Below are positions 1 through 15,000 of a stretch of 64,000 nucleotides of DNA, piece by piece. The notes beneath the pieces were generated by a model. It saw only the letters and a list, made by a program, of their open reading frames with translations. It was not told the DNA's origin and searched no databases. A program made the translations under genes and the position numbers. The stretch is taken from positions 46,422,426 through 46,486,425 of the forward strand of contig NW_026262679.1 in NCBI RefSeq assembly GCF_021869535.1, given 5' to 3'. This DNA is from Mytilus californianus. Taxonomy: Eukaryota; Mollusca; Bivalvia; Mytilida; Mytilidae. The number at the start of each line of letters is the position of its first letter. Position 1 is the stretch's first letter.

Positions 1-64
1 TCACAGACAGTTAAGTCAGGGGAATTGATTTGTTCCAGAAGAATAAAACGTATTCTTGGAGATG
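1..64 (+). CDS. RIGI-like: RLR exon 1 (partial): first half of CARD1
   Basis: Only frame 1 is open. It ends GAT G before a strong gtaagt donor at 65 (phase 1). The 21 residues end in [12 protein letters not shown] and align with the helix-2 part of CARD3 in exon 4 (VKSGEL against VTPSDL). The exon joins in phase to the exon at 36488. The beginning of the exon and the start codon lie left of the window. The assignment rests on phase, donor quality and the CARD alignment, because the next exon is 36 kb away. Confidence 0.75.
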
Positions 65-3000
65 GTAAGTTCTGAATATTCTATGGCAGCTAAATTATCA
101 GAGTAATTATCATGGTTTAATGTTTATATCGTAGTTATTTGCCAAAAATTGTTATTTTTGCATTACGAAATTTATTCTGAGTACATGCATATCTGTGTAC
201 TTGGAAAAGTTTTTAACTCTGACATGCAGGACCTAGATGAAAGAAAGTGAATTGCGTTTAATTGTGTGTCAGAAAATTAAGATCTTTTTTATATTTTGCT
301 TTTTTATCAGCGGAAGATTTTCACCTGGATAATATTTGTTAACACTGTTTATTAAATCACCTATTGTACTTCAAATATCTATTGTCCGGGTGTCATTCGG
401 TATATCGAGAAAAATGATCGTGAAAGAATAACTAACGGAGGTCAAGCATTGCGATTGGATCGTGAAAGATCTGGTATCGGATCATGAATGCAAGTTAAGG
501 GTAATTCTACTTCAAAATCTATGAAAAATCTGCTGTATTTTCAAAAGGTGAACAAATCAGAAAGAAAAAAAATTATATCTGTCAAATGATTCAACTTCCT
601 TAATAATACTATGCACTAAGTAAAAGAAAAAATGCAGTACTTTTTAAGAAAACACAAAAGACGACACAGAATCCTATGAGAATCATTAAGAAAAAGTCAC
701 GTTTTGTATCTATCTATAATGATCACATTCCAATATATCATGATATCTTTATTGTGTCAAATAGTCCAGTTAAATAAAAGTATGTTATCACTTAAAAAAG
801 TACATATTATTTTTGAAAATTTATAATTTTGTTGTAAATTTTTGTCAAAATTGATCAAGAAAGATCGTATTATTTTGATCGTGAAAGACAAGCCGTGACC
901 AGACCTAATGATCAGAAAACCATATTTCTTTTACTAATTGATACTTGTAATTGGTTGAAGCGTTTAATTACTTACTAAGAACGTTAATTAATGCTTTCGG
1001 GTTTTTTTTGGTTGATATATATTTAAGAAATAATTCATGGAAGCCATAGATTTACACATGGCCTGGGCCGTGATATTCGAATTTTATCCGGAGCGTTAGC
1101 GAGGGATAAAATTAACGAATATCATGGCCCAGGCCATGTGTAAATGTCCAACAAATCTATGGCTTCCATGAATTATTTCGATTCTAATAGGACAAATACG
1201 GTAATTTAAAAATTGAAGCGAAGGTAAGATTGCCGTGTGTATGGCTGTTCTATTTTACCCCTGTAAGATAAAAGCTACAAATTTCAAATAAATCTAAGTC
1301 TTACATGAATTATTTCTTAAATAAGCACTAGAAAAAATGTGTTCAATTCTCACAATTCTTAACCCAAACATTTTTTTTCGTTGGCTACTACTTACTGTCA
1401 AATCCAGAGTTGACATGTCGTAACTAAGGAGTGAGCCGCCATGTTGACTTGCTGAAATCCACAAATGTGCAAATAATGCAATGGAATAGAAAGCGAAACA
1501 ACACCTACCTCAAAACTCCATTTTAATGCAATATTATCTGAATTTAGGGCGTATACGTAACGGAAAACCTTCAGCTTGAGAGTTTTCATTCGTATAACGT
1601 CATTAACATGACGTTAATGCGCCAAGATTATTCGTGAAATTTCGCGGAATTTTATTTTATTTTGATTTTATACATTTTTTAAGCCCTTGTGCATTAATTC
1701 TTTTTGTTATGCATTATAATGGGAATAACGGTTCTGTAGTTTCTCTTTCAATTTGAATTTGAACATAACGAAATCGACATAGTGTTTGCATATAGGTTAC
1801 GATACATGTGGATTTACGTGGGAGGTAAATAGTAACAGCCACCAATATGCACATCTCTGAGTCTGCGCTAAGTATAGATATATCGAGAATTTCATCACGG
1901 TGTTGTTTACAAAGCGAAAGAAGCACGTCATATTAGAATTGGCAATCGCTAATGGCAGTCAGCAGGGTTTAAGGTGGCTCGGCCCTTTAACAGTGCGCAT
2001 ATTTTAACGCATGTTTCTAACGACGAGCGCCTTGGAAACGGTCGCTTTGAGGGGTTTTCTCAAAAATAGTTTTGACGACATTGGAACGCGGGCGTGTATG
2101 AGAGCACCCTTTCCAAATGTCAACAAACCATGCAAAACGTTCTACAAAACAGGAAATACGTACGGTCAGAAATACAGAGTGGTTTGTTCATTTTTCACAT
2201 AAAAAGGACAGAATTATACATGATATATCAAAGCATAACATTAAAAGAAAGAAAATATAAATATTGACATGTACGACGGTATCTGGTGCGTTAGCTCCAA
2301 AAACACATTCTCACCATACACGTTCGCCCCTTGGATCCGTTCGCACCCTATTTTCATTTAAATACTGGTTGAATATATCATAAGATGTCAATTAAATGTA
2401 TTAGTATATATATATATATGAAAATAGTTTGCCAATGACGCAATGTTTAACCGTAAACAAAGGATAGCGATGTAAACAACTGCATGTCACCTAACGGCTT
2501 TCAAGTAAATCCCATATAGTATGCTATAGTATAAAGGCATCGGGGTTCATCTGCACGCTATAAATAATAAATAAATAAATAATAATAAATAAGCTTTATT
2601 TAGAGTCGGCAAAGTATACAAACAGAGTCAACATAAGCTCTAATGAGCTTTTAACCGTTTTATCCGTTTGGCGTATTATATATAACATTTTGTTACTGTC
2701 ATAAATCTCTTTTTTACTTGAAATATCTTCATTTCCAAGTATTGGTAGGATTTTATTCCGGAGTATGTAAAATATTTTCCCACTGCAAAATTTTAATAAT
2801 AGTTACGTATTTTTTATTTGCCAAAAAATTTTGAACATAACAATTCCGGAGTATGTGAAATATTTTAACACTGCACAATTTTAATAATATTTAAGTATTT
2901 TTTATTTTCCAAAAAAAATTTTGGACATTGCAATTTTCAAACAAAGACTAAATACCTGACAGTCACACATAACATTTTTATTCAAAGATTTATAAGCCTT

Positions 3001-6000
3001 ATCAAATAATGGGCACGAAAATATCTAACAAATTTTCTCGTATCATGATTCTATGATTTTTGGAACTCTAGTCCTACTAACAAAAGACCTCGGGGCCAAT
3101 GTTTTCTATTTATGATATTTTCCTTTTTACTTATTTTGCTATTTGTTAATTTTCTATTTTCTTTTATATCTATCAATATGCCAACAGAGTTCGCATTAAA
3201 AAAAAGAGGAAATATCAGCGTAATAACGAAAATAATTGAATAAGAATGAGTTATTATAATTAACTAACGGAACTCGAGCAACACATTTCACTAAATTGAT
3301 TATTTGTTTTACGCAGAAAAAAAACCCGACACTTCAATAATTTGAAGTTTTCCACCTTTGATCATGTAGATGAAAAATGGTCAATAGTAACCGGGACCTT
3401 ACTAGTATTCCGACCTTATATATCGGTCTATGCTATTATCCCTCAATACCGCATGCTTTGCGGAGAAGCGCAAATTATTTGGTTTGACCAAGTCGGGATT
3501 TTGCCTAGGACACACAATACTTAATTGATAGAGGGTGCCGCTGGTGTTCTGTTACCCGACCCTTTTCATATATTGCGTATGTAAAAATGTAACCTTTTCC
3601 CCATAATGCTTGGGTTTCATGTAGTGTAATGTAAGACTAGAATACCAAAGTGTAAAAAGAGAAAAATTGGTTGATAAAATCACATCCGGGAACACCAAGA
3701 AAGATGACAGACGAAGAAATTTCTGGTAGTTTTCCCGACCAACTCACATATTTTCAAGCTTGAAAAGGTGACCTATTCCAGCGGCACGTCCTATCACCTT
3801 GAATATAGGAAGTGCCCCCACCCGAGAGATAAATACGCAGCCTCGTAGGGTAAAAAGGAGGAATTTGGAATTTTGTCCATACCAAGCATACATTGTCCAT
3901 TCATTTTCTAGTGGTAGTCCATATATATTTTTTTGGGGTTAACAAGAGTGCACGAGCTGAAATGTCTCACCTGCTTTACTAATCACCATTCATGATTGAT
4001 TTTATGTTGATTTCCAAAAAGTATCAGAAAAAAATAATATTATCAATGATCATGAAAATGAGGCCAAGGTCAGATAAACCAATCCAAGCCAGCCTTACAC
4101 AGTGGCGGAACCAGAATTTTTCATAAAGGGGGGGGGGGGGGGGGACTGACTGCCTAAGAGATGCCTGCTCCAGTCATGCTTCAGTGATTCCCTGTATAAT
4201 CAACCAATGGGCTCTCCCCCTAAATCCGCCTCTGTTACAATCAACCCATCAACTAAATATTTTGAAACATATATATAGTATGCCAGTAACAGACAAAACC
4301 ACGAAAATGAGGTTAAGTTCAGATAAACCCTGCAAGACAGGCATATTTATTTTTCATTCATTATTTTGTACATAAATCATGCCGTTAGTTTTCTCATTTG
4401 GATTGTTTTGAATTGTACATTTGTCATTTTGAGGCAGTATAGGTTTTACTCATTGACGAAGGTCGTATGGTGACCTATAGTTGTTTATTTCTGTGTTATT
4501 TGGTTTATTGTGGAGTGTCTCATTTACAATTATATCACATCTTTTTGCTTAATATTTCAATATATACATTTAATAATCATACCATAACCAAATATAATGA
4601 CCTATTGATTACACAATGTAGCATGTTAAAAGAGGACTTTCCATTGACCAATGAACCATGCAAATGTGGTCAATGACAACTGCCAGACAGACATGTACTC
4701 CTTACATTTGTGAATCATTGCATACATATAGTTTATCTACTACATGTACTTTAAGTATTAGAAAAAACAGACAAAAACACAAAAACATGACATTGACAAA
4801 TGACCTATCGCTAACAGGATCTGATAAACAACCCTTATCAGGTAACTTTAACCTTGATCACTGATCCATGAAATGAGGTTGAGATCTTTGTTGCAATCTG
4901 TATCAATTTGAGTGCATATTTAATTTTACAAAACAATATTAATCTGGATCATTGTGATACTGTAAATTTAGAAATTATTGTGAGGTTTTTATTAATGCAA
5001 ATAATGCGACAGGGTGAATATCGCAATAATAAGAACTTGCATTCTGATAACTGAATTATAGATCTTTTTGCAGATTTTTTTGTAATCTCAATAATTAAAC
5101 TCGCAATTGAGTCCATTCGTGAAAAATCGCAATAATAAATGCCCGCAATAATTTCTGAATTTACAGTAGGTAAAAATGTTGTCAGATAGTGAGACACAAA
5201 TTTTCCCAGACAATATATAATTCTTTTGGGTGTTTTGTTTGGTTGCTGTCTCATTGAACAAAACTGTATTTTATTTCTCCTTTTATCCAGAAAATATAAC
5301 TTTTGAAATAGAAACTGAATAGCATATGGATGGAAAACAAATGTCAAATGATGTAAAATAATCCTAGTGGCCATTTAGGTCAGGGGTTGGTGAGGTAAAA
5401 GATGAGGCAAAGGCATGTGCATTTACCACAACTGCCACTTGGTATTATGGTTTCCAAATTTACAAATCTCATAGCTACCTTCTGTATTAAAGACAACTGC
5501 ATATAAATCAGTTTGCATATCATGAATCGTATTTGCAGCAAAATTCACTACAGACAGCAAAAAAATGAATTAATTCAGCTCTATTAAAATTCATTTTTTG
5601 AAACATTTTTTATTTTCATTCCTAAAATGTCTATGAGATCAAATTTATAAAACATTTATTAGCATTGTTAATTTCAATATACTAGTAATTGTTGACATGT
5701 ATACATTATGTACATGTACAATCATTAGCTGATCAGCTCTATATTTTCATTATTTTTATATCAATATTCTTCATCAGTGTTTTTTATAAGACTCAATAAT
5801 CTGTATTCATCATTGGAACAGGTACATGTAAGTAAAGTAGGTCCTTTTGATCTTGGATTTTTTTTATGGATTTTGACAGCACAAATTATGCATATAGTTC
5901 CAAATTATAGTTGATCTTGGCTTCTTAAGTGGATTCTGACAACACATTGCATATAGACACCAAGTGTAGATGATCTTGGATTCTCTCATATGGATTCTGA

Positions 6001-9000
6001 CAGTACTTTGATTATACATGTAGTTCCAAGTATTGTTGATCTTGGCTTCTAATGTTGTTCTTAAGTCTCAGCACTTTACATATAGTTCCCAATTGCAAGA
6101 CAAGATGATACTGGCTTCTCGTGTAAATTCTGTCAGTTCTTTGCCAATAGTTTCCAAGTAAAGTTTAACATTCCAGGATCTTTCACAACAAATCACTTCT
6201 TCCTCTTACATGTACTTGAAGCCTGAAATTAAATGTCAAGAGTAATTCTGTCAGAAAATCAACCATGATTGATATTTAAAAGCATAATGTAGTTCATATT
6301 TTAAATAAATGGGGAATGTGTCCATGGGACACGGATGATGCCCCCGCTTGCATATAAAGTTATAAAAGAACATAACTAAAGAACGGTAAGAGTGACATTA
6401 TTGAAGTTAGAGAACGGAAACCAATTTTTTGGTCTTTTGGAAAAATGTTGTTTGTGCTGTATTTAGACCCCTCTACCAAGAAATTTGTTTTGCATGCACA
6501 CGTATAAAAATTGCGGTTTTTATCCAACGCAATCACAGGTTTGAACGCTGTTTTCAATTTAGACTTGTTTATATTTTTTCGTTTGGGCTTGTATTATATT
6601 TGACTTCGGGTTTATAGGATCCGTTCATCCTATTTCGACTCTTTCAAAATTCAAGAGTCTATCCTAAATTGAGGTAAATTATATGGCCTTTCAAATACCG
6701 TTTCGATTCCTAACATCACTGAAGAGACATTAATTGTCGAAATCGGGATATGGTGTACAAATTTTTGCACCTCATGTTTGCGGTATATCGTCTTTTCAGC
6801 AAGTTTATGGTTTTCTGTTTGGTAATAAATTATTATGAGATCCATTTTGTTACAGCTGGTGATCCGTTTATTTGGCAATCGCCAATGGCAGTCAGCAGGG
6901 TTTAAGAACATCAGTTGTTCGACTTCTAAGTCAAATGAGTTTTGTTAAAATATACTTTTTCACTTTTTCGGTCTTTTGGAAAAATGTTGTTTGTGCTGTA
7001 TTTAGACCCCTCTACCAAGAAATTTGTTTTGCATGCACACGTTTTAAAATTGTGGTTTTTATCCAACGCAATCACAGGTTTGAACGTTGTTTTCAATTCA
7101 GACTTGTTTATATTTTTTCGTTTGGGCTTGTATTATATTTGACTTCGTGTTTATATGATACGTTCATCCTATTTCGACTTTTTCAAAATTCAAGAGTCTA
7201 TCCTAAATTGAGGTAAATTATATGGCCTTCCGAATACCGTTTCGATTCCTAACATCACTGAAGAGACATTAATTGTCGAAATCCGGATATGGTGTACAAA
7301 TTTTTGCTCCTCATGTTTGCGGTATACCATTTATTCCGCAAGTGTATTGTTTTCTGTTTGGTAATAAATTATTATCAGATCCATTTTGTTACAGCTGGTG
7401 ATCCGTTTGTTTGGCAATCGCCAATGGCAGTCAGCATGGTTTAAGAACATTTGTTGTTCGACCTGCTAGTCAAATGCGTTTTGTTGAAATATACTTTTTC
7501 ACTTTTTCGGTCTTTTGGAAAAATGTTGTTTGTGCTGTATTTAGACCCCTCTACCAAGAAATTTGTTTTGCATGCACACGTATAAAAATTGCGGTTTTTA
7601 TCCAACGCAATCACAGGTTTGAACGCTGTTTTCAATTTAGACTTGTTTATATTTTTTCGTTTGGGCTTGTATTATATTTGACTTCGGGTTTATATGATCC
7701 GTTCATCCTTTTTCGACTCTTTCAAAATTCAAGAGTCTATCCTAAATTGAGGTAAATTATATGGCTTTCCGAATACCGTTTCGATTCCTAACATCACTGA
7801 AGAGACATTAATTGTCGAAATCCGGATATGGTGTACAAATTTTTGCACCTCATGTTTGCGGTATATCGTCTTTTCCGCAAGTTTATGGTTTTCTGTTTGG
7901 TAATAAATTATTATGAGATCCATTTTGTTACAGCTGGTGATCCGTTTATTTGGCAATCGCCAATGGCAGTCAGCAGGGTTTAAGAACATCAGTTGTTCGA
8001 CCTGCTAGGTAAATGCGTTTTGTTAAAATATAATTCTTCACTTTTTCGGTCTTTTGGAAAAATGTTGTTTGTGCTATATTTAGACCCCTCTACCAAGAAA
8101 TTTGTTTTGCATGCACACGTATAAAAAATGCGGTTTTTATCCAACGCAATCACAGGTTTGAACGTTGTTTTCAATTTAGACTTGTTTATATTTTTTCGTT
8201 TGGGCTTGTATTATATTTGACTTCGGGTTTATATGATCCGTTCATCCTATTTCGACTCTTTCAAAATTCAAGAGTCTATCCTAAATTGAGGTAGATTATA
8301 TGGCCTTCCGAATACTGTTTCGATTTCTAACATCACTGAAGAGACATTAATTGTCGAAATCCGGATATGGTGTACAAATATTTGCACCTCATGTTTACGG
8401 TATATCATCTTTTCCGCAAGTTTATGGTTTTCTGTTTGGTAATAAATTGTTATGAGATCCATTTTCTTACAGCTGGTGATCCGTTTATTTGGCAATCGCC
8501 AATGGCAGTCAGCAGGGTTTAAGAACATCAGTTGTTCGACCTGCTAGTCAAATGCGTTTTGTTAAGATATACTTTTTCACTTTTTCGGTCTTTTGGAAAA
8601 ATGTTGTTTGTGCTGTATTTAGACCCCTCTACCAAGAAATTTGTTTTGCATGCACACGTATAAAAATTGCGGTTTTTAAAGGCAGTGCTTTAATGCCTTT
8701 CTAGTTGCCGTGGTAATCTTTCTTTCCGCGATATCCAACTTATCTACGTGGGGGGTCATTAGGCTCCAAGTAGATCCGGAAAATGTTGATTCTCTCCTCT
8801 TCTTATTGTGATATAAAATGTTTTTTGTTTCATTTCATTTACATTGGGAAATAGAGAAACGATCATTGTGTTTTGTTAGTTTTAAAAACTTTTGATATAT
8901 TTGTATTTTACATTATAAGCAGTCAACCGATTGACAAACTAGAATTATTTGAATTCCGTGTGTAAAGAGGTCGGGTTAATTTCGAGTGTTATCTGCAATC

Positions 9001-12000
9001 TAGATGTTTATAAATCATTTCAGTCGTTGATATAATAATTAAAGGTCGACTGAACATGAATTATATTATACAATTTAAGGCGCATTTCTGTTTATGCACG
9101 TGAACCCATCTAACGTTATTGATTGTTATTTCGCAGTTATATAAAGTAGCAAATTGTCGTTCCTGAATAGGTGGCGCCGTGGTAGCCGATCCTGTTCTTA
9201 AACTTCCGGTTTCTGCACTGTGCAACTATACAGTTGCATTTTTAATTAACGATGCCAAGTTCTTGTTGTTGTGTACCTGGATGTCATTTAAGAGGAGGAC
9301 ATGCATTTCCAAATGACTTAAAAAGAAGGAAAAGTTGGATCAACGCCATGGCCCATACGCAGATTGGACGAGAACACGATGAAATCGTGGAGTCCATCTC
9401 AATCAGCTGTTGTTTGCAAGGCACATTTTACCTAAAAAGACTACGTGCAGGAAACTATTCATGGTAAAACTCTATTTTCTTTTTAAAATATATAGTTATA
9501 TATGTAATCGCCATGCGAATACACCAAAGTCTGTTTACAACCGCAATTATCGTTTTAGAATAAAAGGGGGTGGTTAATTCTCAAAACGTCATAATTTTTT
9601 TTGGATTACGATTCAATGTGATCTGTTTGAGATTTTTTGGTGCTTGCTACAATTATAATGATTTCTTACAAGAGGTATATCATACTGAGAATTATTTTAG
9701 CAGTAATTATGCTAATGTAGTAATGACAGGAATGCATAAGCTATGCCTCATAGACTTTCTTGAAAAATATCAATGACAATGTTAACAGGAACAAAACAAT
9801 GACATGCTCTCATCTATATTATAGTTATTTAGGTACAAACAATGTATGTTTGTTGCATACGTCTCTCATTGTTTGTCCTTTGGATTTACATAAAATACAT
9901 TTTGATGTACATTGAATCAGGCTAACATAGTTTTATCCAGATTGTAATGAATAAATCTAGTTAATATTTTGCCAGGTAGTACAAAGTATGCATTGCTAAT
10001 GGAAGTTCATTTAATTATTAAAAAACTAATGTTTTATAACCTTTTTCAGAGCGCAAACCCTCCATACAGAGACTTAAGTCTACTGCCATTCCCAGCCTAT
10101 TTTCCTGGATCAAGCAAGAGACTGAATCGTCCGCAAAAAGAAAAATCAGGGCAGTTTCCTGGGAAAACAAAAGAACTAAACTTGATGAATATTGTAGTAG
10201 AAATCTAGAGGAAAGTTTTGATTGTAAAGTTGGTTTTCCGGAAGAAGTCATTCATACTGCAGCCAGGATTTATGACTGTCCACCACCAACTGCCGAGCTA
10301 ATGTTGAGCTTCACAGATGGAATTACGCAAACACCATCAATGCCTATATTTTCAGCAGAGAATTTTGAAATGAAGACATGTGACACAGCCATGCATTTTT
10401 ATACCAGTTTAGAGTTGTATACTAAATTTTTATTTGTTTTGACCACACTTGGTCCAGCAGCACATTGTTTGAGATACATATATTTTCAAATTGATAGGGT
10501 GTCATTTGAAAATCATTTTTTTTATGACTTTGATGAAATTGAGGCATTATACAACCAACTTTGAACTGTCTAGATTCTAGATTGAAACTAGTGTTAAGAA
10601 TATTGTATAAACATGGATTGTTTTTATGTCTAAACAGTGGCGTGAGGCTAACACTTGGCCATTTAGTGGTTTAGTCAGGTATTTTTCGCCATCCAACTTC
10701 AAATTAAAGTTTCCTACAACTTGGATTATTATTGACAGCACAGAATATCCCGTGATAAAACATAAAGCTCCTAGAGCTCAGGCAACCTTTTCATCATATA
10801 AAAACAGAAACACTGAAAATACTTGTATGTTCGACACCTGGTGGTTTAGTCAACTACAAAAATGTATGTCTCTAATGCATATGTTGGTTGTACCAGTGAC
10901 TGTGAAATAGTTGAAAGATGTAGAATACATGTGTAGTTCAATTATGTGATCCAGGTGACAGTGTGATGGCAGACAAAGGTTTAAATGTGCAAGATTTGTT
11001 TGCTCACTTTTTTCAAAAAAAGAAACAGAATTAGTTCCAAAACTCTTATACGGGATAGAAAAGTCTCCAATTAACACATGCACATAGAGCTAATTGTTGG
11101 ACTTGGCAAAACTTTCATATGAAATAACATTTAGTTGTTTTATGTTGTGTAATTTTAGAACTTGTATTGTGCCAAAGGATGCATAAATAAAAGTGACGCA
11201 ATGAAGTTTGTTCTGATATATATATATATAAATATTATTTACAATTACATGCACATGTAAATTGTAATGCATAAAAAAATAAGGAGATGTGGTATGATAT
11301 TCAGTGAGTTTATCGAACCAAAGTGCATAAGAAATGGGTTAAGCAGTTATAGGTGTTACTGTCACTGTACAATCTCCAACAATTAGAAAAACTTGTACCG
11401 TGTAAAAAGTTTCAGAGATCTTACAACTAAGTTTGACTTTGGTGAATTGTTTATATCTGTTGATGTAAATATAAAAAAGAAGATGTGGTATGATTGCCAA
11501 TGAGACAACTCTCCACAAGAGACCAAATGACACAGAAATTAACAGCTATAGGTCACAGTACGTCCTTCAACAATGAGCAAAGCACATACCACACAGTGAG
11601 CTATAAAAGGCCCCAAAATGACAATGTAAAACAATTCAAACAAGAAAACTAACGGCCTAATTTATGTACAAAAAATGAACGAATAACAAATATGCAACAC
11701 ATAAACAAACGACAACCACTGAATTACAGGCTCCTGACTTGGGACAGGCACATACATGTACATACAGAATGTGGCGGGGTTAAACATGTTAGCGGGATCC
11801 CAACCCACCCCTAACCTGGGACAGTGGTGTAACAGTACAATATAAGAACGAACTATAAAAATCAGTTGAAAGAGGCTTAACTCATCAGATGCATAAATAC
11901 AAATACAAGTGGACGTGGCCGGGTAGTTGTACATCCAAACAACTAAAAGACACTAAGTACAGATCTGAGAGTACTCGCATTTACTGACAGCTAGTTCAAA

Positions 12001-15000
12001 GCCACTAACAACTGATAAAAAAATCTTGCATCTACATGTAAGACTAAATTATAAATCCGTAAGCTCCCTTTAGAATTTTATAAATTTTGGATTGACATTT
12101 CTGAGTTGTGGGGTTTTATTCATTAAAAAAGGGGGGATTTTCCAGTTTTTGGACAATAACTCAAAAATGCTTTAAGCAGTTCTCATGAAACTTTGGTGAA
12201 TTATTTATAGCTATTGATGTAATCTCCCTATTGATTTTCATAAATTTCAAATATGACATTGAGAAGAAATTGAACTTTATTTGTTTATAGTCTGGCAACA
12301 GATTTATTAAGTATTGCGCAACAGCAAGAAATCTTTAATTGAATATAAATTCAATTCATATAACCGATTTCAAGTTCTTTGTCTACATTTATTCAGAAAC
12401 TATAATATGTCAAATATTTAATTACAATCCAAATTCAGACCTGTATCAAGCTTGAATATTGTGTCCATTTTTGCCCCAACTGTTCAGGGTTGGACCTCTG
12501 CAGGTGTATCCAGCGGCGCTCAGCGAATCAGTTTATTTCTTAATTAAGAACTCCTTTTTGTCGATCCTGCGACTTTTGTCGCAGAAAGCTCGACATAGGG
12601 ATAGTGATCCGGTGGCGGCGTTAGCTAACTTCTTAAAAGCTTTATATTTTAGAAGGTGGAAGGTCTGGATGCTTCATACTTTGTATATGGATGCCTCATG
12701 TTACGAAGTTTCCGTCAGTCACATGTCCAATGTCCTTGACCTCATTTTCATGGTTCAGTGACTACTTGAAAAAAAAGTTAAGATTTTTTGTAATGTTAAA
12801 TTCTCTCTTATTATAAGTAATAGGATAACTACATGTATATTTGGTTTGTGCGTACCTTGCAAGGTCCTCATGCCCGTCAGACAGTTTTCACTTGACCTCG
12901 ACCTCATTTCATGGATCAGTGAACAAGTTTAAGTTTTGGTGGTCAAGTCCATATCTCAGATACTATAAGCAATAGGTCTAGTATATTCGGTGTATGGAAG
13001 GACTGTCCAACTGGCAGGTGTTATCTGACCTTCACCTCATTTTCATGGTTCAGTGGTTAAAGTAAAGTTTTTGTGTTTTGGTCTGTTTTTCTAATACTAT
13101 ATGCAATAGTTCAACTATATTTGGTGTATGGAAATATTTTATGATCTATTTGTCAGTCACGCAGGTTTTTTTTTTACCTTGACCTCATTTTCAAGGTTCA
13201 TTGCTCAGTTTTAAGTTTTTGTGTTTTGGTCTGTGTTTCTTAAACTATAAGCAATAGGTCAACTATATTTGTTGTATGGAAGAATTGTTAGCTGTACATG
13301 CCTGCCTAGCATGGTTCATCTGACCTTGACCTCATTTTCTTGGTTCATTGGTCAATGTTTAGTTTACTTGTTTAATGTTAAGTTTAAGTGACAGTTGTAA
13401 TAAAGCTTTATATTTAGGACTATCAACATAATATCAATGATTAGTAAAGAAGGCGAGACATTTCAGTGTGTGCACTCTTGTTTCATTCATAAATTACTTT
13501 ATACTTGGAAATATAATTTTGCTTGGAGTTATAGTTTCTAAAAAAAGTATTGTCATTGAAAGAGTTGACATGTTGCAATGTACATTTATTCTACATAGTT
13601 TTATGGTACCAAATCAAAAGTTTATATAAAAGAAAGAAGTCAAAGTTTTCCCATCATAGTTTAGTTACATACATTTTTTTTGTACCTGAGGTCGTTGGAT
13701 ATAGATCATTATATAAATAAGGAGATGTGTCATGATTGCCAATGAAACAACTATCACCCATACATTGTACTTACCAGTAACAAACCACATTTGTAAAGTC
13801 GAATAAAATACAGTTGATAACATTTACTTATTACTAAAAAGAAAATGCCAAACTATTTTTAACAGTATTTGACTATACAGTCTAGTCACATAATTTCGTG
13901 GATACATAAGTTCGTGGACTTCCGGAAATCCCAAATATTTCGCATGTGTGTTATTGTTATGACGTCATCATTCGCATGTTTTGATTGCTATAGGATATCC
14001 CTACAACGTCAACATACAAAATGAATCTCGTCGTTTCAAGCAAGGTAAGACTTATTACTTATTCATTTAATTAGCAAAATGGCTGATTTTACTTATTTCC
14101 TAATTTGACTAATTTCCATCGACCTCGATACCTTTATTCCAAAGATATTATCCAAAATCCAAGTGTCGTCTGATTACTCTACTTTCCAATGAACAATATC
14201 ACGTGACGAACAAGGAGATTCCCTGTCAGCCAAAAAAATCTATGGAACGCAATCAGTGTCATAATCTTATATGTTTTTGATGTATTTTAGCGATAAAAGA
14301 TGAATTTTGGTTTATCAAATGAACTTCAAAAGAGTTATTGAGCACAGTTCTTGTAAATTAAGTTCAACTTACGTTGATTACTGGGTAGTATAGAGGATTT
14401 GTATACACGATTTTATTTTATTGTGTATTTATTTGTTTTGTTAAAAGTTTTGTGTATCACAAAATTATTAGTGTTATTTTTTTAATATTTTACAGGTTCA
14501 ACTTAAAAGGCAGAAATACAAGTCGTATTCACCAACAAAACTGACTAATGCTTATCTGGATGTTACTGACAAGAAGCTTAGTGTTGCCAAGGCTGCAAGA
14601 AAGTATTGTCTTCCTGAACAGACACTAAGAGACCGTGTATTGGGCCACATCTCTATAGACAACGTAAAGTCTGGACCACCACCAGTGTTCGACTGTGAAC
14701 AGGAGGCAAGATTGGTTCAGCACATAAAAGAAATGGGTGCAGTAGGATATGCATACACCAGAGCTGAAGTGGTGGATCTTGGATCTGAGTATGCTGTTCA
14801 CATGGGTATAAAGACGAAAGACGACAAGCAGCTGTCATTGAGATGGTTTTACAGCTTCATGGGTAGATGGCCTGAACTAAAGGTATGGAGACCTAAAACC
14901 ATCTCAGAACTTAGAGCAAAGGCAACCTCAAGGGCATCAATTTACAGGTACTTTGATGAACTTAACCGTATAATGGAAAAATATCAGCTAAAAGACAAGC

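Noticed and set aside
4949..5374. 141-codon minus-strand ORF
   Set aside because: It overlaps the TA-flanked MITE completely on one side, is AT-driven and has no domain.
6872..7755. Recurring 114-codon (+) and 86/61-codon (-) frames in the 539-bp units as a gene family
   Set aside because: They recur because the unit recurs. 539 is not a multiple of three, no splice sites link them, and no domain is recognisable.
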